This document shows positions 1 through 11,842 of a stretch of DNA of 64,000 nt, one piece after another. Source of the stretch: Allantophomopsis cytisporea (lineage: Eukaryota > Ascomycota > Leotiomycetes > Phacidiales > Phacidiaceae); NCBI GenBank assembly GCA_024752435.1, contig CP103031.1, positions 186,001 through 250,000 of the forward strand, in the 5' to 3' direction. Numbering within the stretch: the first letter of the stretch is position 1; every line of letters begins with the position of its first letter. The translations under genes were made by a program, and so were the position numbers. Under the pieces are notes generated by a model. That model worked only from the letters and a program-made list of their open reading frames with translations. It made no database searches and was not told where the DNA came from.

Positions 1-278
1 GCGCGTAAGTTCCCACTTCCTGCTGAGAAATTAATTTCGTTGCTAACTTTTCCGTAGCTGGATACCACAGTGCATACATTGCTATGTTGGTGGGCTACTC
101 CGTGAAGTTGAGCATGGTTGTGGTGTTGTACATTTACATGTATAGATCAAACAAGAATCGGGATGCAGAACAAGCTGCCAGAGGCGAGCTGTCCGAGGAA
201 GAAGAGAGGGCTGCCATTGAAAATGGTATGCATGACATGACGGAGTTGGATAACAAAGGTTTTAGATATATCCTTTAA
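1..278 (+). CDS. MFS permease, C-terminal end only (allantoate permease-like)
   Basis: This is the last exon of a gene that begins before the window. Positions 5-57 look like an intron (GTAAGT donor at 5, GCTAAC near 42, TAG ending at 57). The exon from 58 reads GYHSAYIAMLVGYSVK, then a hydrophobic stretch (VVVLYIYMY), then a charged cytosolic tail with ELSEEEERAAIENGMHDMTELDN, ending FRYIL at 278. This last helix plus an acidic tail is what I know from the Dal5/Tna1 anion:cation symporter family (allantoate, nicotinate and similar carboxylates). It would be a plasma-membrane transporter of about 500 residues with 12 helices, of which only the last is here. The substrate cannot be told from this fragment. 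Confidence 0.7.
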
Positions 279-1737
279 ATTATGAATTATAATGTTCCTG
301 TTCAGTCACTACGGTTGCGTCAGCTGTGTCAATGAGTTGTGTCTAGTGAAGTATGAGATATCAATAGCCAAATTTGCTTGATACGAATCTTCAAAGGATA
401 TAATGATCAAGGATATCGGATTAGATATATGGTTTTGGATAAACACAGTTCTGATTAACCTTGTAGGGTGGATTTACAAGTCTCCGTGAATGCATAACTC
501 TGAGAAATGTTTAGCTCTAAATAAATATACAGCTGTGGACTTGCGTTACTTCTGACGATTGTGCGACTCTTGATAATTGAAAGTCCATTACCACTCTGTA
601 CCTTCATTTACTGCCCCCAATTCACTGTAGTTATCCATCACGAAAAATCAGAGCAAATCGAACATGCACCTTGCGAACTCCTCAATGCGTACAACACGTT
701 TTCCAAGAGTAGCCCCATGGCGGTGGGGACGGAAACATCGGCAAGTAATGCACAGAACTGTTATGCGGTATACGATTTAGCGCTTTCTCAAGAGTTTCTG
801 CTTACGAGCCGTGTAACGAATGTAGTTCCGTAGGCTTACCTATAAAATAATTCCGCCGAGGAAAAGTTCCTCCTAGTTGATGCTTTCTTGGTATCATCGG
901 CTCATGAGTGTTGTATCAACCGGGGTTTCAAGCGTCCAAATATACTTGTGTTGCGCGAGACATTATGGACTTTTCACTTCTTTAAGTTGATATCTTAAGC
1001 TGTAGCATATTTAACCTAGGTCCGCGTATACGTATATCGAAAGTCTTAGATAAAAATCGATTTAGTTAACGAATACTCAAAGACAAAGCCACTGATGACA
1101 AAGCTGCTATTGAAGAAAGGCTGTGGTGGGTTACTTAGATGTTCTTTACATTTAGTAACATTGCTTGTGGAGACAGACAGTAAGAAGAGCATTACTTCAC
1201 GATCGGTCCACTTTTTGATCTTACGTATGTAATATATGTGTGTACCTTTGCATACATCTGGAGCTGACAGTTTTGGCATAACATCTGATTACATGCTTTT
1301 GTATAACGCGGATCTATTCAACCAACTCTGAATAATTTCAAACTAAAGTTCTTCTATGGCTTCTTGGCCATTGGCACTCGGCATTGACAAGTTCAGTCGG
1401 GAGTTTCATCAATATTGATAGCGATTAGGGTAGTGACGCCCAGTATGCTGGATGTTCTTTGGCACTGATTTGCTCAAGAATTTGCCATGGGTCATGTTAT
1501 ATTTGGGGCTATATTGATCTTGAGGTTATTGTTTTTTGCGTGTAACAGATGCCGTGTCTAGTTGTTCTCAGATAGGCAGTATCATCGATTGCCTGACGAA
1601 CCATAAATGCGTTCAAGCTAGCTGTTATGGTTCATCAAATATGCATTAGACTTATAGAACCAATATAACATGAGAATATAGATACAGACGAAGATAGACC
1701 AGAAGAATTAAGTATACTAGTGTAGCCATAAATCGCT
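279..1737. other. Intergenic, nothing recognised
   Basis: This AT-rich stretch lies between the permease tail and the 3' end of the minus-strand orphan gene. The longest open frames (561-833 plus, 1046-1279 minus) have no family features, splice context or codon character that would support a gene. Confidence 0.5.
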
Positions 1738-2938
1738 TTAAGTTGTATCTTTGAAGTTGTTATGGTCATAATCAGTTGCCATTCCACCTCCCACCTCCAT
1801 TTCGAGATAACCAGGCGCGTATTTCTTAATGTCCTCTGCCAAGGTACCTGGGTCGCCTTGAAACTCGAGCCACCCTTCTAAGTCAGGGTCGTCCAGCAAC
1901 TCCAGTATTGGAAGCTCCATCTTTAAACTTGAAGGAATGGTGAGCAACGGAATCTACCTCTAGGAGCTGAGACTTACGGTGATTTTCCTGGATCATCATA
2001 TCTATCTACAAAGCGAGAAGGTCCATGGCCTAATCCCTGCATTAAAGGCCATGAAAACGAAATATCCATAGGCCACATAGAAACCCTTGCATTGACCTCT
2101 CCATTGTTTTCAAAATCACAGAAAGTGACAAAGCCCGTTTCTAAGGCCTGTTGATCTATTCAATTTAGCATTTATGGCGGCTCAGAAATTTTTGAATGAC
2201 CTTACCTATGAGAATCGTCCAATGGCCCAGCTTGAATACTACAGTGCCTTCACCAGTCATAGCCATCCCTTTAAAATCCGCCATCTCGACATATCTCCAC
2301 ATCATAAGAGTCTCAAGAGTAAGGGGCTCTCTTGACGCTGGATTAGTTTCCGCAATCAAAACATCATCCGGAGTCACTGAGGTGCCTTCCTCGCCCGAAA
2401 GATCGTAGAATAAGATGCGGAGTTTTGTCCAGAGCGCACGGTTACGTGGTATTTCCATTGAAGCAGCAACTATGCATAAGTCGTAGATGCCGTGTTCTTC
2501 GCCGCTGAAGAATTTCTTCTGTATGGCTATCCCTGTTTGACGTGCTTTTGCATGGCGAGCTCTTTTCTCTAATATATCAGTGGGATCAACATCGCGACAT
2601 GGAGGGACACGGCTTTGATAAGACTATGAGTGTCAGATTGGTCGCTCAAGGAGAATATTCGAGCGTACATCGCGGAACTCTTGCGTTGCTAAAGCCCATT
2701 GTTCAATAAGCGCGCGGCGCTGCTGAGCTGTAGATGCTGCTGTTGCGTTTGATTCGTCTGGAACTACCCAATTTTCCTACCACGATTCTCAGAATTGCTC
2801 TTTGTAAATATCCTGAGTCTCTACCTCAATGAATAGGTTCCAACCTCTCGCTTCGTTTGGGAGAAGCTCCCAATCTATAGGTGTTGGGTGTCGTTTGATG
2901 TGTTCGGGAATTCCACCAGGCCAGAAGTCGAAGGTCAT
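1738..2938 (-). CDS. Five-exon protein of unknown function, about 335 aa
   Basis: I do not recognise the family. The gene model is strong because all exons join in phase: 2938-2825, 2776-2669, 2623-2206, 2155-1978 and 1927-1738, totalling 1008 nt. The four introns (44-51 nt) carry GTAGAG, GTACGC, GTAAGG and GTAAGT donors. The protein starts MTFDFWPGGIPEHIKRHP, has no signal peptide or membrane helix, and is rich in acidic and aromatic residues, so it is probably soluble. A patch around residues 95-115 is basic (LEKRARHAKARQ). The C-terminus is acidic (LELLDDPDLEGWLEF) and ends DHNNFKDTT. The last exon also contains an in-frame upstream ATG at 1947 that belongs to the intron, so the start at 2938 was chosen because it opens a continuous spliced frame. 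It may be a lineage-restricted orphan. Confidence 0.7.
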
Positions 2939-3638
2939 ATTTGATTATCTCTAATGGGTATTTACGAGACAACGATGATGAATACGAATACATATGTATA
3001 TGTATATCAAATTTTCACCAGTATCATCTTCAAATAGGCAGCAGCGTGGGGTTTAGACGAGAACTGAAAATATGTTGCCAAAGCGTAGATTGCAGTGGGG
3101 CAGTCATAGCTGGGGAAATGACTCGCCTGATCAGTTATCTTATCATGACTTACAAACGATATCGAGTCCAAAATCTTGATCACTGCAGTTTTTGCAGTGG
3201 CTTGCTTCTTTATTATGTATTTGAACAAATGGATTGTAAGGTCTAGCTGTACCTTGTACCAACTTATCATTTAGTCGTTCATCTTTGTGCTCAAGCGGGA
3301 GTGGGGGTATTGATTTGAGGCAAGACAGTATACAGCGCATCAAACCTCACAAAACGCAACGTTTTGATAAGTCGAAACTAAAAATCTTCGCAGTTTGTAA
3401 TCTAGAAGTCCTTCTTGGAAATCCTTCCTGGTATCAAGACATGACCATAAGAGCCCCTAACTCCTAACCGCCCTGAAGTACCGCATATGCACAACTATAA
3501 GGTACTCGCCCATCGAATGACCTAAATCCACAAAATGCCCTGAGCCCTTAACAGGTTTTCCTACGAATAATCCATTACAATCAAGTCCAAAATGAAAGTA
3601 ATTGATCAAAATCGCTTATTGTTGAGATTTTATGTGCT
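2939..3638. other. Intergenic, shared 5' and 3' flank
   Basis: This holds the promoter of the minus-strand orphan gene and the 3' flank of STRAP. A TATATG-rich stretch lies at about 2990-3007. No coding frame is supported. Confidence 0.4.
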
Positions 3639-4893
3639 TCAACTTTCGCGATCAGCACGCCAGAGTCCGAATGGTCCTTGGCAGTTCTTCCACATTTTGA
3701 TGGTACCATCTTCACTACCTGTAGCGTAGAGTCGACCATCTGGTGAGAAGCTGATGCTCCAAATTGGACCATGGTGACCTTTGTGTACATCTATTCCAGT
3801 CAGTGTTTGCTCTGTCTTTTGGAAGCTTTGAAAACTTACCAAGCTCAGCTTCGGTGTCAAAGTCATACACCTTAGCCCAAGTATCCTTAATACCCCCAGT
3901 AACGACCTTGCGCTGAGCAGTGTGCAGAGCAGCACTTGCAACCTCGTAAGGAAGTGTCATCTTCTTCAATAAAATGCGTGCCTCGTCTCCACCGTAAAAG
4001 AAAATGTTCTTTCCGGCAGCAATTGTAAGAACTGGGAAACCACCACCAATGTCTGAAGGGTTTGGAATCTGATTTGAGAACTCGCACGAACCAATATCGC
4101 CCTCAACCTTCAACTCCTGGACAAGCATACGAGTGCGGAGATCGAACCAACGAATGACTTTGTCATCAGCAGCAGTAACGATGATGTTTGGGTTACGTGT
4201 CCAGATGATTGCCTTGATAGCTCCACGGTGTACACCTGGGCCAACCTCAAATCCACTGTCGGCCTTCAGTGTGATTCCTTCTCCTCCTGAAGTATCTGAA
4301 CCATTCTGGGCCGTCTTATTTGGAGAAAGCTGTCCGAGATCGAAAATTCGAAGCTTCTTTTCCATACCTCCCGTAGCAAGAAGATTACCAACCTCTGGTG
4401 GAAAGGCGATGGCACGAACAATATGATTGTGCTCAAGTGTGCAAAGGACCTCGCCGGTGTGGGTATCCCATACTTTACTGTGTGAATGTTAGAAGTCACG
4501 CTGTAGCTTTCCAAATTCTCCTACTTACGCGGTAAAGTCAGCTGAAGAAGTGGCTGCAAATGTAGCATCCGGAGAAAGGCGAGCCTGGTAGACAGCACCC
4601 TTGTGGCCGAAGAATGTACCGATCCTATGTTGAATGAGCTTTGCCAGCAAGATAAGCGCTTAGAAACTTACCAATCACCAGTCAATCCATCTCTAAGCAT
4701 TGGGTTGTTATCTGACAGATGTAAGCTAGAAATTCCCACTGAGGGTGGTTGATATACCCTTGCAAGCAGAGATCATGTAGTACTCATCCTCAACTTCGCC
4801 AACCTGGTTGGAGAAGCTCAAATGCGTTACAGGTCGCGAGTGACCATGGCAAGTCAATGGGACATATTGCTTTCCTTGATCATGAACAGCCAT
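3639..4893 (-). CDS. STRAP: STRAP/UNRIP-like WD40 repeat protein
   Basis: Homologue of serine-threonine kinase receptor-associated protein (UNR-interacting protein), a single WD40 beta-propeller which in animals joins the SMN complex and TGF-beta signalling; the fungal role is less clear. Exons 4893-4758, 4711-4672, 4624-4529, 4477-3840 and 3778-3639 join in phase to give 349 aa, about the family length (human about 350). Family signatures run in order: PLTCHGHSRPVTHLSFS, ISACKDNNPMLRDG, TGDWIGTFFGHKGAV, FTAKVWDTHTGE, a central AADDKVIRWFDLRT repeat, and the final FSPDGRLYATGSEDGTIKMW. The start at 4893 (MAVHDQGKQ) matches where the family begins, although the frame stays open upstream to 5346. 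It is divergent from Doa1, with 1057 bp between the two ATGs. Splice positions also agree with the conserved protein blocks, so I am confident. Confidence 0.94.
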
Positions 4894-5950
4894 AATATAG
4901 GAATCAGGTATAACTTTCTCAGCAAGAAATGCGAATAGAAACTGTTGAACGAGATGTGCGATTGGGTAACCTGGTAGGCTGTAGGTGTCTCTAATGAGAT
5001 CGTGAAAGGAAACTCGTATCTTATCCCGAGGTGGAAGCAAAGATTTGTGTGCAGCACTGGTAGTGGCTACAAGGTCGGAGGGGTAATTGTAGTTCGTAGA
5101 AATTCGTGATATCGTGAGAGATTGTGTCTGATGGTTTGCGAAATATCGTCGAAGAACGAATGGAGTGGAAACAGTTGAGACGGTTGGGCTGATCTGACCA
5201 GGCAATCTTACTCCTCCGGTGCTGGTCGAGGAATCGGTGGAGGATGAGAAGAACGAAAACGTTGGAGAGGTCAAAGGGTTCAGAAGCACTCCGACCTCAT
5301 CATCAGTCACAGCACTGATACTACTGCCGACAATGGTCCACGCCATTGCGGCCGCAGGTGCATGCTATTGTGGGCGGAATCGCGGAGGTTGATGAGGCTC
5401 TGTGCGTAGGTAGAGACAGAGGGCGGCGTGGAATTGTTTGAGTAGAAGACTCCGCGCGGAACACACCAGAATGACAAGGGTGAAGCGCGGAAGCTTGCTT
5501 GGGACGTGTGTCAAGCATAATCCAAAGCGGAGCGGAGCGGAAAAGACTTATGTCTGCGTCACGAGATGATGTAATCCCGCGCAACACAGAGTACACAGTA
5601 CCTATCGATCGTATCTTCAGTGGAGGGACTGGGTACCGGTGTTTGCACTGTTTGCCCACCGGCAGTCCATCTGCTGCCACCCATCTGATAATACTGAGTG
5701 TATTATGTACGCAGTAGCATAGGCGGAGCTTATTACTATGTACTGAGCGGTAGCTACATTCATCGGAGCTCGACCTCAACCATCCGTCCACCTCTACGCC
5801 TGATACTTACATGTAACATACCTTGTTTTTGTTTGTCATTATTCCAGCAGCTTCTCGAATCTTTTTTACATTAAATCACGCTGAAGTCTCCCTCATACTG
5901 TTTGCTCTTCACATACTCCTACAGCATTCTAGGATTTATACAAGACAACG
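4894..5950. promoter_or_regulatory. Head-to-head promoter region of STRAP and DOA1
   Basis: The two WD40 genes diverge from this 1.06-kb interval. The half nearest STRAP (4894-5346) is open in the STRAP frame and is discussed as a finding. The half nearest Doa1 is pyrimidine-rich just before its ATG (about 5820-5940), as is common around fungal transcription starts. I see no clear TATA box. Confidence 0.5.
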
Positions 5951-8474
5951 ATGAGTGACTATAAGCTTGCTGCTTCTTTGGCGGGGCACGACGATGATGT
6001 GAGTAGTTCTGCAGCTACACAGCTGTGTGTAACATACAAGAGTTCCGACTGAGATCTTCAACTTCTTACGACTTGCCACCTATACCATATTCTCTTAGAC
6101 TGTTACTGATTTCCTTCCTTGCTGTCAGGTTCGCGCTGTTTCATTCCCACACTCTAAGTTTGTCCTGTCTACATCTCGAGATGCCACTGTTCGACAATGG
6201 AAAGTCCTCTCATCGCCGCCTCCAAAATACGACGGCACAATCATATCACATGGCTCCAGCTTTGTGAACGCAGTCACATATATTCATCCATCAGACACCT
6301 ATCCAAATGGACTTATAGTTTCTGGTGGCAAGGACATGATCATTGAAGTACGTCAGCCAGGCAAAGCTGTTGATGATAGTGCCGATGCACTTCTTATCGG
6401 ACACGCGAGCAACATCTGCGCTCTCGACGCCGATAGAAATGGTCGCTTCATTGTGAGTGGGGGCTGGGACAAGCAAGCTCGAATCTGGAGTGTTGGAAAG
6501 TGGGAGACTGAGACGTTGCTTGAGGGACATGAAGCTAGTGTCTGGGCAGTTCTTGCTTACGATGATGAGAGGGTCATTACAGGATGTGCAGATACAAAGA
6601 TTCGTATCTTCCATACATCTGGCAAGCTGATGAAAACTATCAACGGTGGCAATGATGTTGTTAGAGCACTTTGCCGTGTTTACCCTGGGCACCCATCTGG
6701 TGCGGAGTTCGCTTCAGCTGGAAACGATGGAATCATTCGATTATGGAACTTCCAAGGCACAGAACTTGCCACACTTCATGGACACGAAAACTTTATCTAC
6801 TCGCTGGCACCACTACCCAATGGTGAGCTGGTAAGTGCCGGTGAGGATCGCACTGTGCGTATTTGGAAGGACGAACACTGCATCCAAACTATTACGCATC
6901 CTGCCATCTCGGTTTGGAGTGTTGCTTCGTGCTATCACAATGGAGATATTGTGACTGGTGCAAGTGATAACATAGTTCGCGTCTTTAGCAGGTCTACAGG
7001 TCGATTCGCAGATGCTGAGACAGTGGCGCAGTTCGAGGAATCTGTGAGGTCATCAGCTATTCCAGCACAACAAGCTGGAGATGTCAACAAGGAGAAACTG
7101 CCAGGTCCAGCATTCCTCATCCAAAAGTCAGGTACGAAAGAGGGGCAGGTGCAGATGATTCGAGAGGGAGATGGATCTGTAACAGTTCACCAGTGGTCAA
7201 TGAGCTCTGGTTGGATCAATGTTGGTACAATGGTTGATGCTGTTGGTAGTAGTGGAAAGAAGACTGCATACCTGGGTAAGGAATACGATTATGTATTCGA
7301 TGTTGACATTGAGGACGGCAAGCCACCTTTGAAGCTTCCATTCAATCTTGCCCAGAATCCCTATGAAGCAGCAACAAAATTTATTGCTGACAACGAATTG
7401 CCGATGTCTTACCTTGACCAGGTTGCGAACTTCATCACTACGAACACTCAAGGTGCAACCCTTGGCCAGTCGCAGAACCAAGGTCCAGCACCTCCAGGCT
7501 CTGATCCATGGGGAAGTGAATCAAGATATAGACCTGGAGAGACTTCAGCTCCACCATCAGCCCCAGCACAACCGAAGGTGTTGCCACAAAAGGAGTACTT
7601 GACTATTCTTGTTGCTCGTGTTGATAGTAAGTTTAGCAATTCATCTGCTGTATCCTGACTCATTATGCTAACCCATTTTGTAGGTATGCAAAGGAAGATT
7701 GAAGAACTCAGCCAAAAGCTCATCAATAATGGCCAAAAGAATGCTGCCCTTGATGATAAGGGGATCGAGACATTGAGAAGCGTCTGCAAACACCTTGCAT
7801 CTGCAGGAGCCACAGAATCATCCCAGAACGTTGATGGTGGTCTCGAATTAGCTGTCAAGCTCATTACCGAGTGGCCCTACTCGGATCGACTTCCTGGATT
7901 GGATCTTGCACGTCTCCTCACCGTTGCTCCGAATACAGCAACTTACGTCCATCCACAAGGCGGCGATATTGTTGACATTCTCGAAGCCAGTGTAACAGAA
8001 ACCCATCCCGCAGCCGAGAATAGTGTAATGATGGCAATCCGTGCCTTTGCCAACCTCTTCGAATCCGCAGAAGGACGTACTCTTGCACTCTCTAAATTTG
8101 ATAAGATTCAAGCTTTGACTGCTTCAGCCATCAACGACGGAACGAAGAACCGAAATCTTCTTGTTGCTGCCACGACCCTCTACATAAACTATGCCGTCCT
8201 GTTCAGCTCCACGAAGACCCAGAATCCTGACGAGATCTTCGAACGTGCGCTCGCCATGCTTGAAATCTTGGGCAAGGTGCTGAGCACACAAGCGGATAGT
8301 GAAGTCGTGTACCGAGCCATGGTAGCCACAGGCACTTTGGTGACAGTGGGGCCCGAGGTCCTCACAGCAGCCAGGGAGATCTATGGTATTGACAAATGCA
8401 TTACTACGGCCTTCGAGAAGGCCAGTGATCCACGAATCAAGAACGTGGCAAAGGAGATCCGTGCACTTGCGTAA
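5951..8474 (+). CDS. DOA1: Doa1/Ufd3 (PLAA) ubiquitin-binding Cdc48 adaptor
   Basis: Phospholipase-A2-activating-protein family, the Cdc48/p97 cofactor that binds ubiquitin and maintains free ubiquitin levels. Exons 5951-5998, 6129-7626 and 7684-8474 join in phase (2337 nt, 778 aa). Residues 1 to about 300 form the WD40 propeller (MSDYKLAASLAGHDDDVRAV, SGGWDKQARIWSVGKWE, SAGEDRTVRIWKDEHCIQ). From about residue 349 comes the PFU ubiquitin-binding domain (GTKEGQVQMIREGDGSV, YDYVFDVDIEDGKPPLKLPF). A proline/glutamine-rich linker follows, then the Armadillo-like PUL domain (about 505-775) that binds the Cdc48 C-terminus. Intron 1 is 130 nt and splits just after the acidic HDDD; intron 2 has GTAAGT and GCTAAC signals. 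All three diagnostic domains are present and the length is normal for the family (yeast about 715). Confidence 0.96.
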
Positions 8475-10217
8475 TCTTCCAGACCTACTTTCGCTGGGAC
8501 TGTTCTGCATGGTATTCCTTGCATTGTTATGATTGGATGGTAACGCTTCTTACTTGTTGCTTATGGATTTTGTCTACATTGGTGGCATGCTTTAAAAAGA
8601 GTTTAATGGTTTGACCGGTCGCCCGCGTAGTGGCTCTGGTAGTCTGCATTTTTTCCGAGGGCGTTTTGTCTGGGCGGCATAGCGTGCGTCTGTAGATGAT
8701 GGCTCTTGTTTCGAATGAAAGGATTTGACGATGACCCAGTCTGTTGGTGATTTATTGTGCTTACGATAGCTTATTACTTATGACTTGGTGAAAATACATG
8801 CAGCTGTGTCTATCGAACCTCTACTCGAAGGCAACACCTCAGCGTACGGGGGATGGAGAGATGTAAATCATCAGAATCTCACTCAAAAGACTCTCCTTAA
8901 TCCAATTAATCCACACACTTCGAGAATCGCTATCCAATTTGCTTTTCACTCGAGATGCCTGGGTTCTTGTTCCTCGATTGCCATCGGTCGGAAAGCTTGA
9001 GGCCGATATTTAGATAATAGCATGGTCACCATGTACGAGAGATTTCTTGTTGTAGAGTAGCATGGGTAAGTACTGTCTCTACCTTGAATATCCTACATGT
9101 GTGCTCCACCAGTCGGATCTCCGGCTTGATCTTATGGTGAGGTGAATCCCGTCTTGCTGGCCATGTATAGAACGGACCCCTGCGTCCATCTACCATGTTC
9201 ATGCACATTCCCGCTGTATGAAAATAACCCAAATGCTCAGTCCACAGAGATCACCATACGGAGAAGACATCCCACTTCTCAGCAATGGGTAGCAATAATC
9301 TTTTCTCTATTGTGCAGACTGCAAGAACTGAGTGCCATCCATCAGGTGTAATTAAGTGTGATTCATCTTCGTATTCAATCCGCCATCCGTTGAATACTGT
9401 CCTCAAGCTACACCTATCTGCACCATTCACAATTCAATGTCTTCAAATAGTCGGGTGGTCATTGGCCTCGGCTGAAGTGATCCTCCGTACAAGCATCTGG
9501 ACGATCTGCACGACCCCGAACACTCTGTCCAATGGTCGTTGATGAAAGCACAACGGTTCTACGGATGCGAATACACGTGCATGCCACAGACTGCTCGTAT
9601 GGTCTTGCTCGTGGCGTCCTGGTACCCCAAGCTCCCGTCGTTCCTTGTAGTCGAGGTACCGTCGCTAAAGCTTAGTCGTCTACCCCGCTAAAAGAACTAC
9701 GACCTTACAAGACAAGACCATCGTGCCGTTTCTTGCAGCAAAGAGCACAGACATTGCATCCTCATGAGCTTCGGAGAATGATGGCAACGAATAGGAATGC
9801 CTTGTGTCCACTAGAGCAGCGAGGGGAGAACTGTCAATGGACGTTACTTACGGATGGTCCATGTTGCAGTAGGACGTACCTCAAAGATGGGGTGGGAGGA
9901 GACAGGCGAGCACTGAGAGGGAGAGAAGTTCAAGGTGAAAGTTTCCTCTCTTATGTCGTCGTACCTGGATCCTCTTGCATATGGCCAGTCAGCATTCAAC
10001 GATTTCCCATGTGAGGCTGCGAGAGATTGCACCAGCAGAAATGACCATGAAAGAACAGGAAGGTTACTCCTCCACATCTGAGCTGTTACTTTCAATTCTC
10101 ATTACTTTATCTTCATCATCATTGGTTACTGCTGGCTGTTTCTGCTCATAACTTCTATGGTCTGCCATCTTTCCTTTCGCTGCCGAGCAATGCTCTGCTT
10201 TTCTCGTCTTTTAGCCC

Positions 10218-10223
10218 CACGTG
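10218..10223. promoter_or_regulatory. CACGTG E-box upstream of the phosphoesterase gene
   Basis: A perfect CACGTG followed by CA lies 148 bp before the ATG at 10371. This is the core recognised by Pho4/NUC-1 type bHLH regulators of phosphate-starvation genes in fungi, which would suit a secreted phosphoesterase. It is a common hexamer and other bHLH factors bind it too, so the link is an inference. Confidence 0.35.
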
Positions 10224-10282
10224 CATTGATCTAGGGAAGCGCTGCCCATCGGTGCGGAGGCCTTGGTAGCCGGTGTGGAAAG

Positions 10283-10288
10283 TATATA
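10283..10288 (+). promoter_or_regulatory. TATA-like element of the phosphoesterase gene
   Basis: AGTATATAGATAG lies about 85 bp before the ATG, with the E-box 60 bp further upstream. This arrangement suggests a regulated, TATA-containing promoter. Confidence 0.4.
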
Positions 10289-10370
10289 GATAGTCGGTTC
10301 CCATTCCAGAACTATGTGTGTTTCAGCTTGCCAAGTTCAGTGTGCGACATTTTCAAGTTGAGCCGCAACG

Positions 10371-11842
10371 ATGATCAGCATACCCCTCACTACCGTGGTG
10401 CTCGCCGCCCTTGCTCAAGCCGTACCCAGCCAGCACAACAATATTGAGTATCATGAACTCGGCTCCGCTCCTCCTCCAGCTGCCTCGTCATGGAAGGATA
10501 AGATCAAGCATGTCGTCGTGCTCATCGAAGAAAACAGGTCGTTTGATACCTTTGCTGGTGGTCTTTCCTACAACAAGTCTATCGACGGCTTGCTTCACCA
10601 TAACTACTGCAATTCCATGAATGCCTCCGATCCAAATGAGCATGCTGATACGTGTGCTGGGCCTTTGTCGAACGACGTTGCCGCTGATGATCCAAATCAC
10701 TCAATCACTGGTGTCAACATGCAGTTGTAGGTAGTCTGTATATTGGCAGGAAATTTGCAAATACTGATTGAGCCCAGGTTTTCCACATGGCATCCAACCT
10801 CAGACCAGGAGAGTAATCTTGCCGATGAGACAATGAGAGGTATGATCTTATATCAATTCAGTTGGACTTGTACTAATCTCGTCCAGGTTTCCTGACTGAA
10901 CAAGCCTATGCTTACGACACCACTAATAAGACCCGTGCTGCTGAAGTCATCAATTACTACACGCAAGACCAAATCCGCGTCTTCGCCACCATTGCTGAGA
11001 ACTTCGTGCTCTTTGATCGCTGGTTTGCCTCCGTGCCAGGCCCCACGAACCCCAACCGCGCCTATGCTACATCTGGCACGTCCCACGGACACGGTGAAAA
11101 CGACGAAGCGTTCGATGTCTACGGGCTCCCTCAACGCTCAGTCTTCCAACAGCTGACGGAGAACAACATCACATGGACAAACTACCAAAACAGCACCACG
11201 GGTCCAGGACTTGGCTTCAACCCAGACGCTGCGTTCTACAGCTGGACAGAGACATCTGGTGCCAAGGATATAAACATTAAGCCACTGGATGACTTCTACG
11301 CTGATGCTAAGGCTGGAACTCTTCCCCAGTTTACCTACATCAATCCAGAATGCTGTTCCTATCAGTCGTTCCACCCACCGTCGCCAATCACCCTCGGTGA
11401 GAACTTCATAAAGGGCATCTATGAGGCCGTGCGTAACTCTCCCAACTGGAATGAGACATTGTTTGTACTCACCTTCGATGAGCACGGTGGCTTCGGTGAC
11501 CATGTAGCTCCACCTGTCAACGTGCCGGCTGGTGACAACCTTACCTACACGGAGACCGCGCCTGATGGAAAGAACATGACCTTTGACTTTACTCGTCTTG
11601 GTGTAAGAGTTCCTACGATCGTTATAAGTCCGTGGGTTGGGCAGGGGTTGATTGAGAATGCGGGATCAAACAAGGGCGGCGAGTATGATCATACTAGTAT
11701 TCTTGGCTTCGTGCAAGAGCTTTGGGGTCTGGATTCTTTAAGCCCCCGAGTTGATTACAGCTCGACCTTTGAGCACTTGATTACCGATGACTACAGGGAT
11801 GATACACCCACTACTCTGCCAGATCCATTCCCTTATAATTGA
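10371..11842 (+). CDS. Secreted phosphoesterase (phospholipase C / acid phosphatase family)
   Basis: Member of the Pfam phosphoesterase family PF04185, which includes non-specific phospholipases C and fungal acid phosphatases. Exons 10371-10726, 10778-10839 and 10887-11842 join in phase to give 457 aa. Residues 1-18 are a typical signal peptide (MISIPLTTVVLAALAQA), so it should be secreted. The family hallmark HVVVLIEENRSFDTF lies at residues 47-61; ENRSFD includes a metal-binding residue. DRWFASVPGPTNPNR and FDEHGGFGDHV in exon 3 match further conserved blocks, and several Asn-x-Thr/Ser sites fit a glycosylated protein. The upstream CACGTG and TATA elements suggest phosphate control. Phospholipase and phosphatase members look alike at this level, so I do not choose between them. 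Confidence 0.9.

Larger units (their letters stand above)
8475..10370. other. Intergenic; includes upstream region of the phosphoesterase gene
   Basis: The first part is the Doa1 3' flank. I see no supportable gene in the 1.9 kb; the open frames at 8785-9000, 9142-9351 and 9733-10014 look random. The last 170 bases hold the promoter elements listed separately. Confidence 0.45.

Noticed and set aside
5321..5791. 156-codon minus-strand frame upstream of STRAP
   Set aside because: It is a different frame from the STRAP leader, with no family or splice support; most likely noise in the shared promoter.
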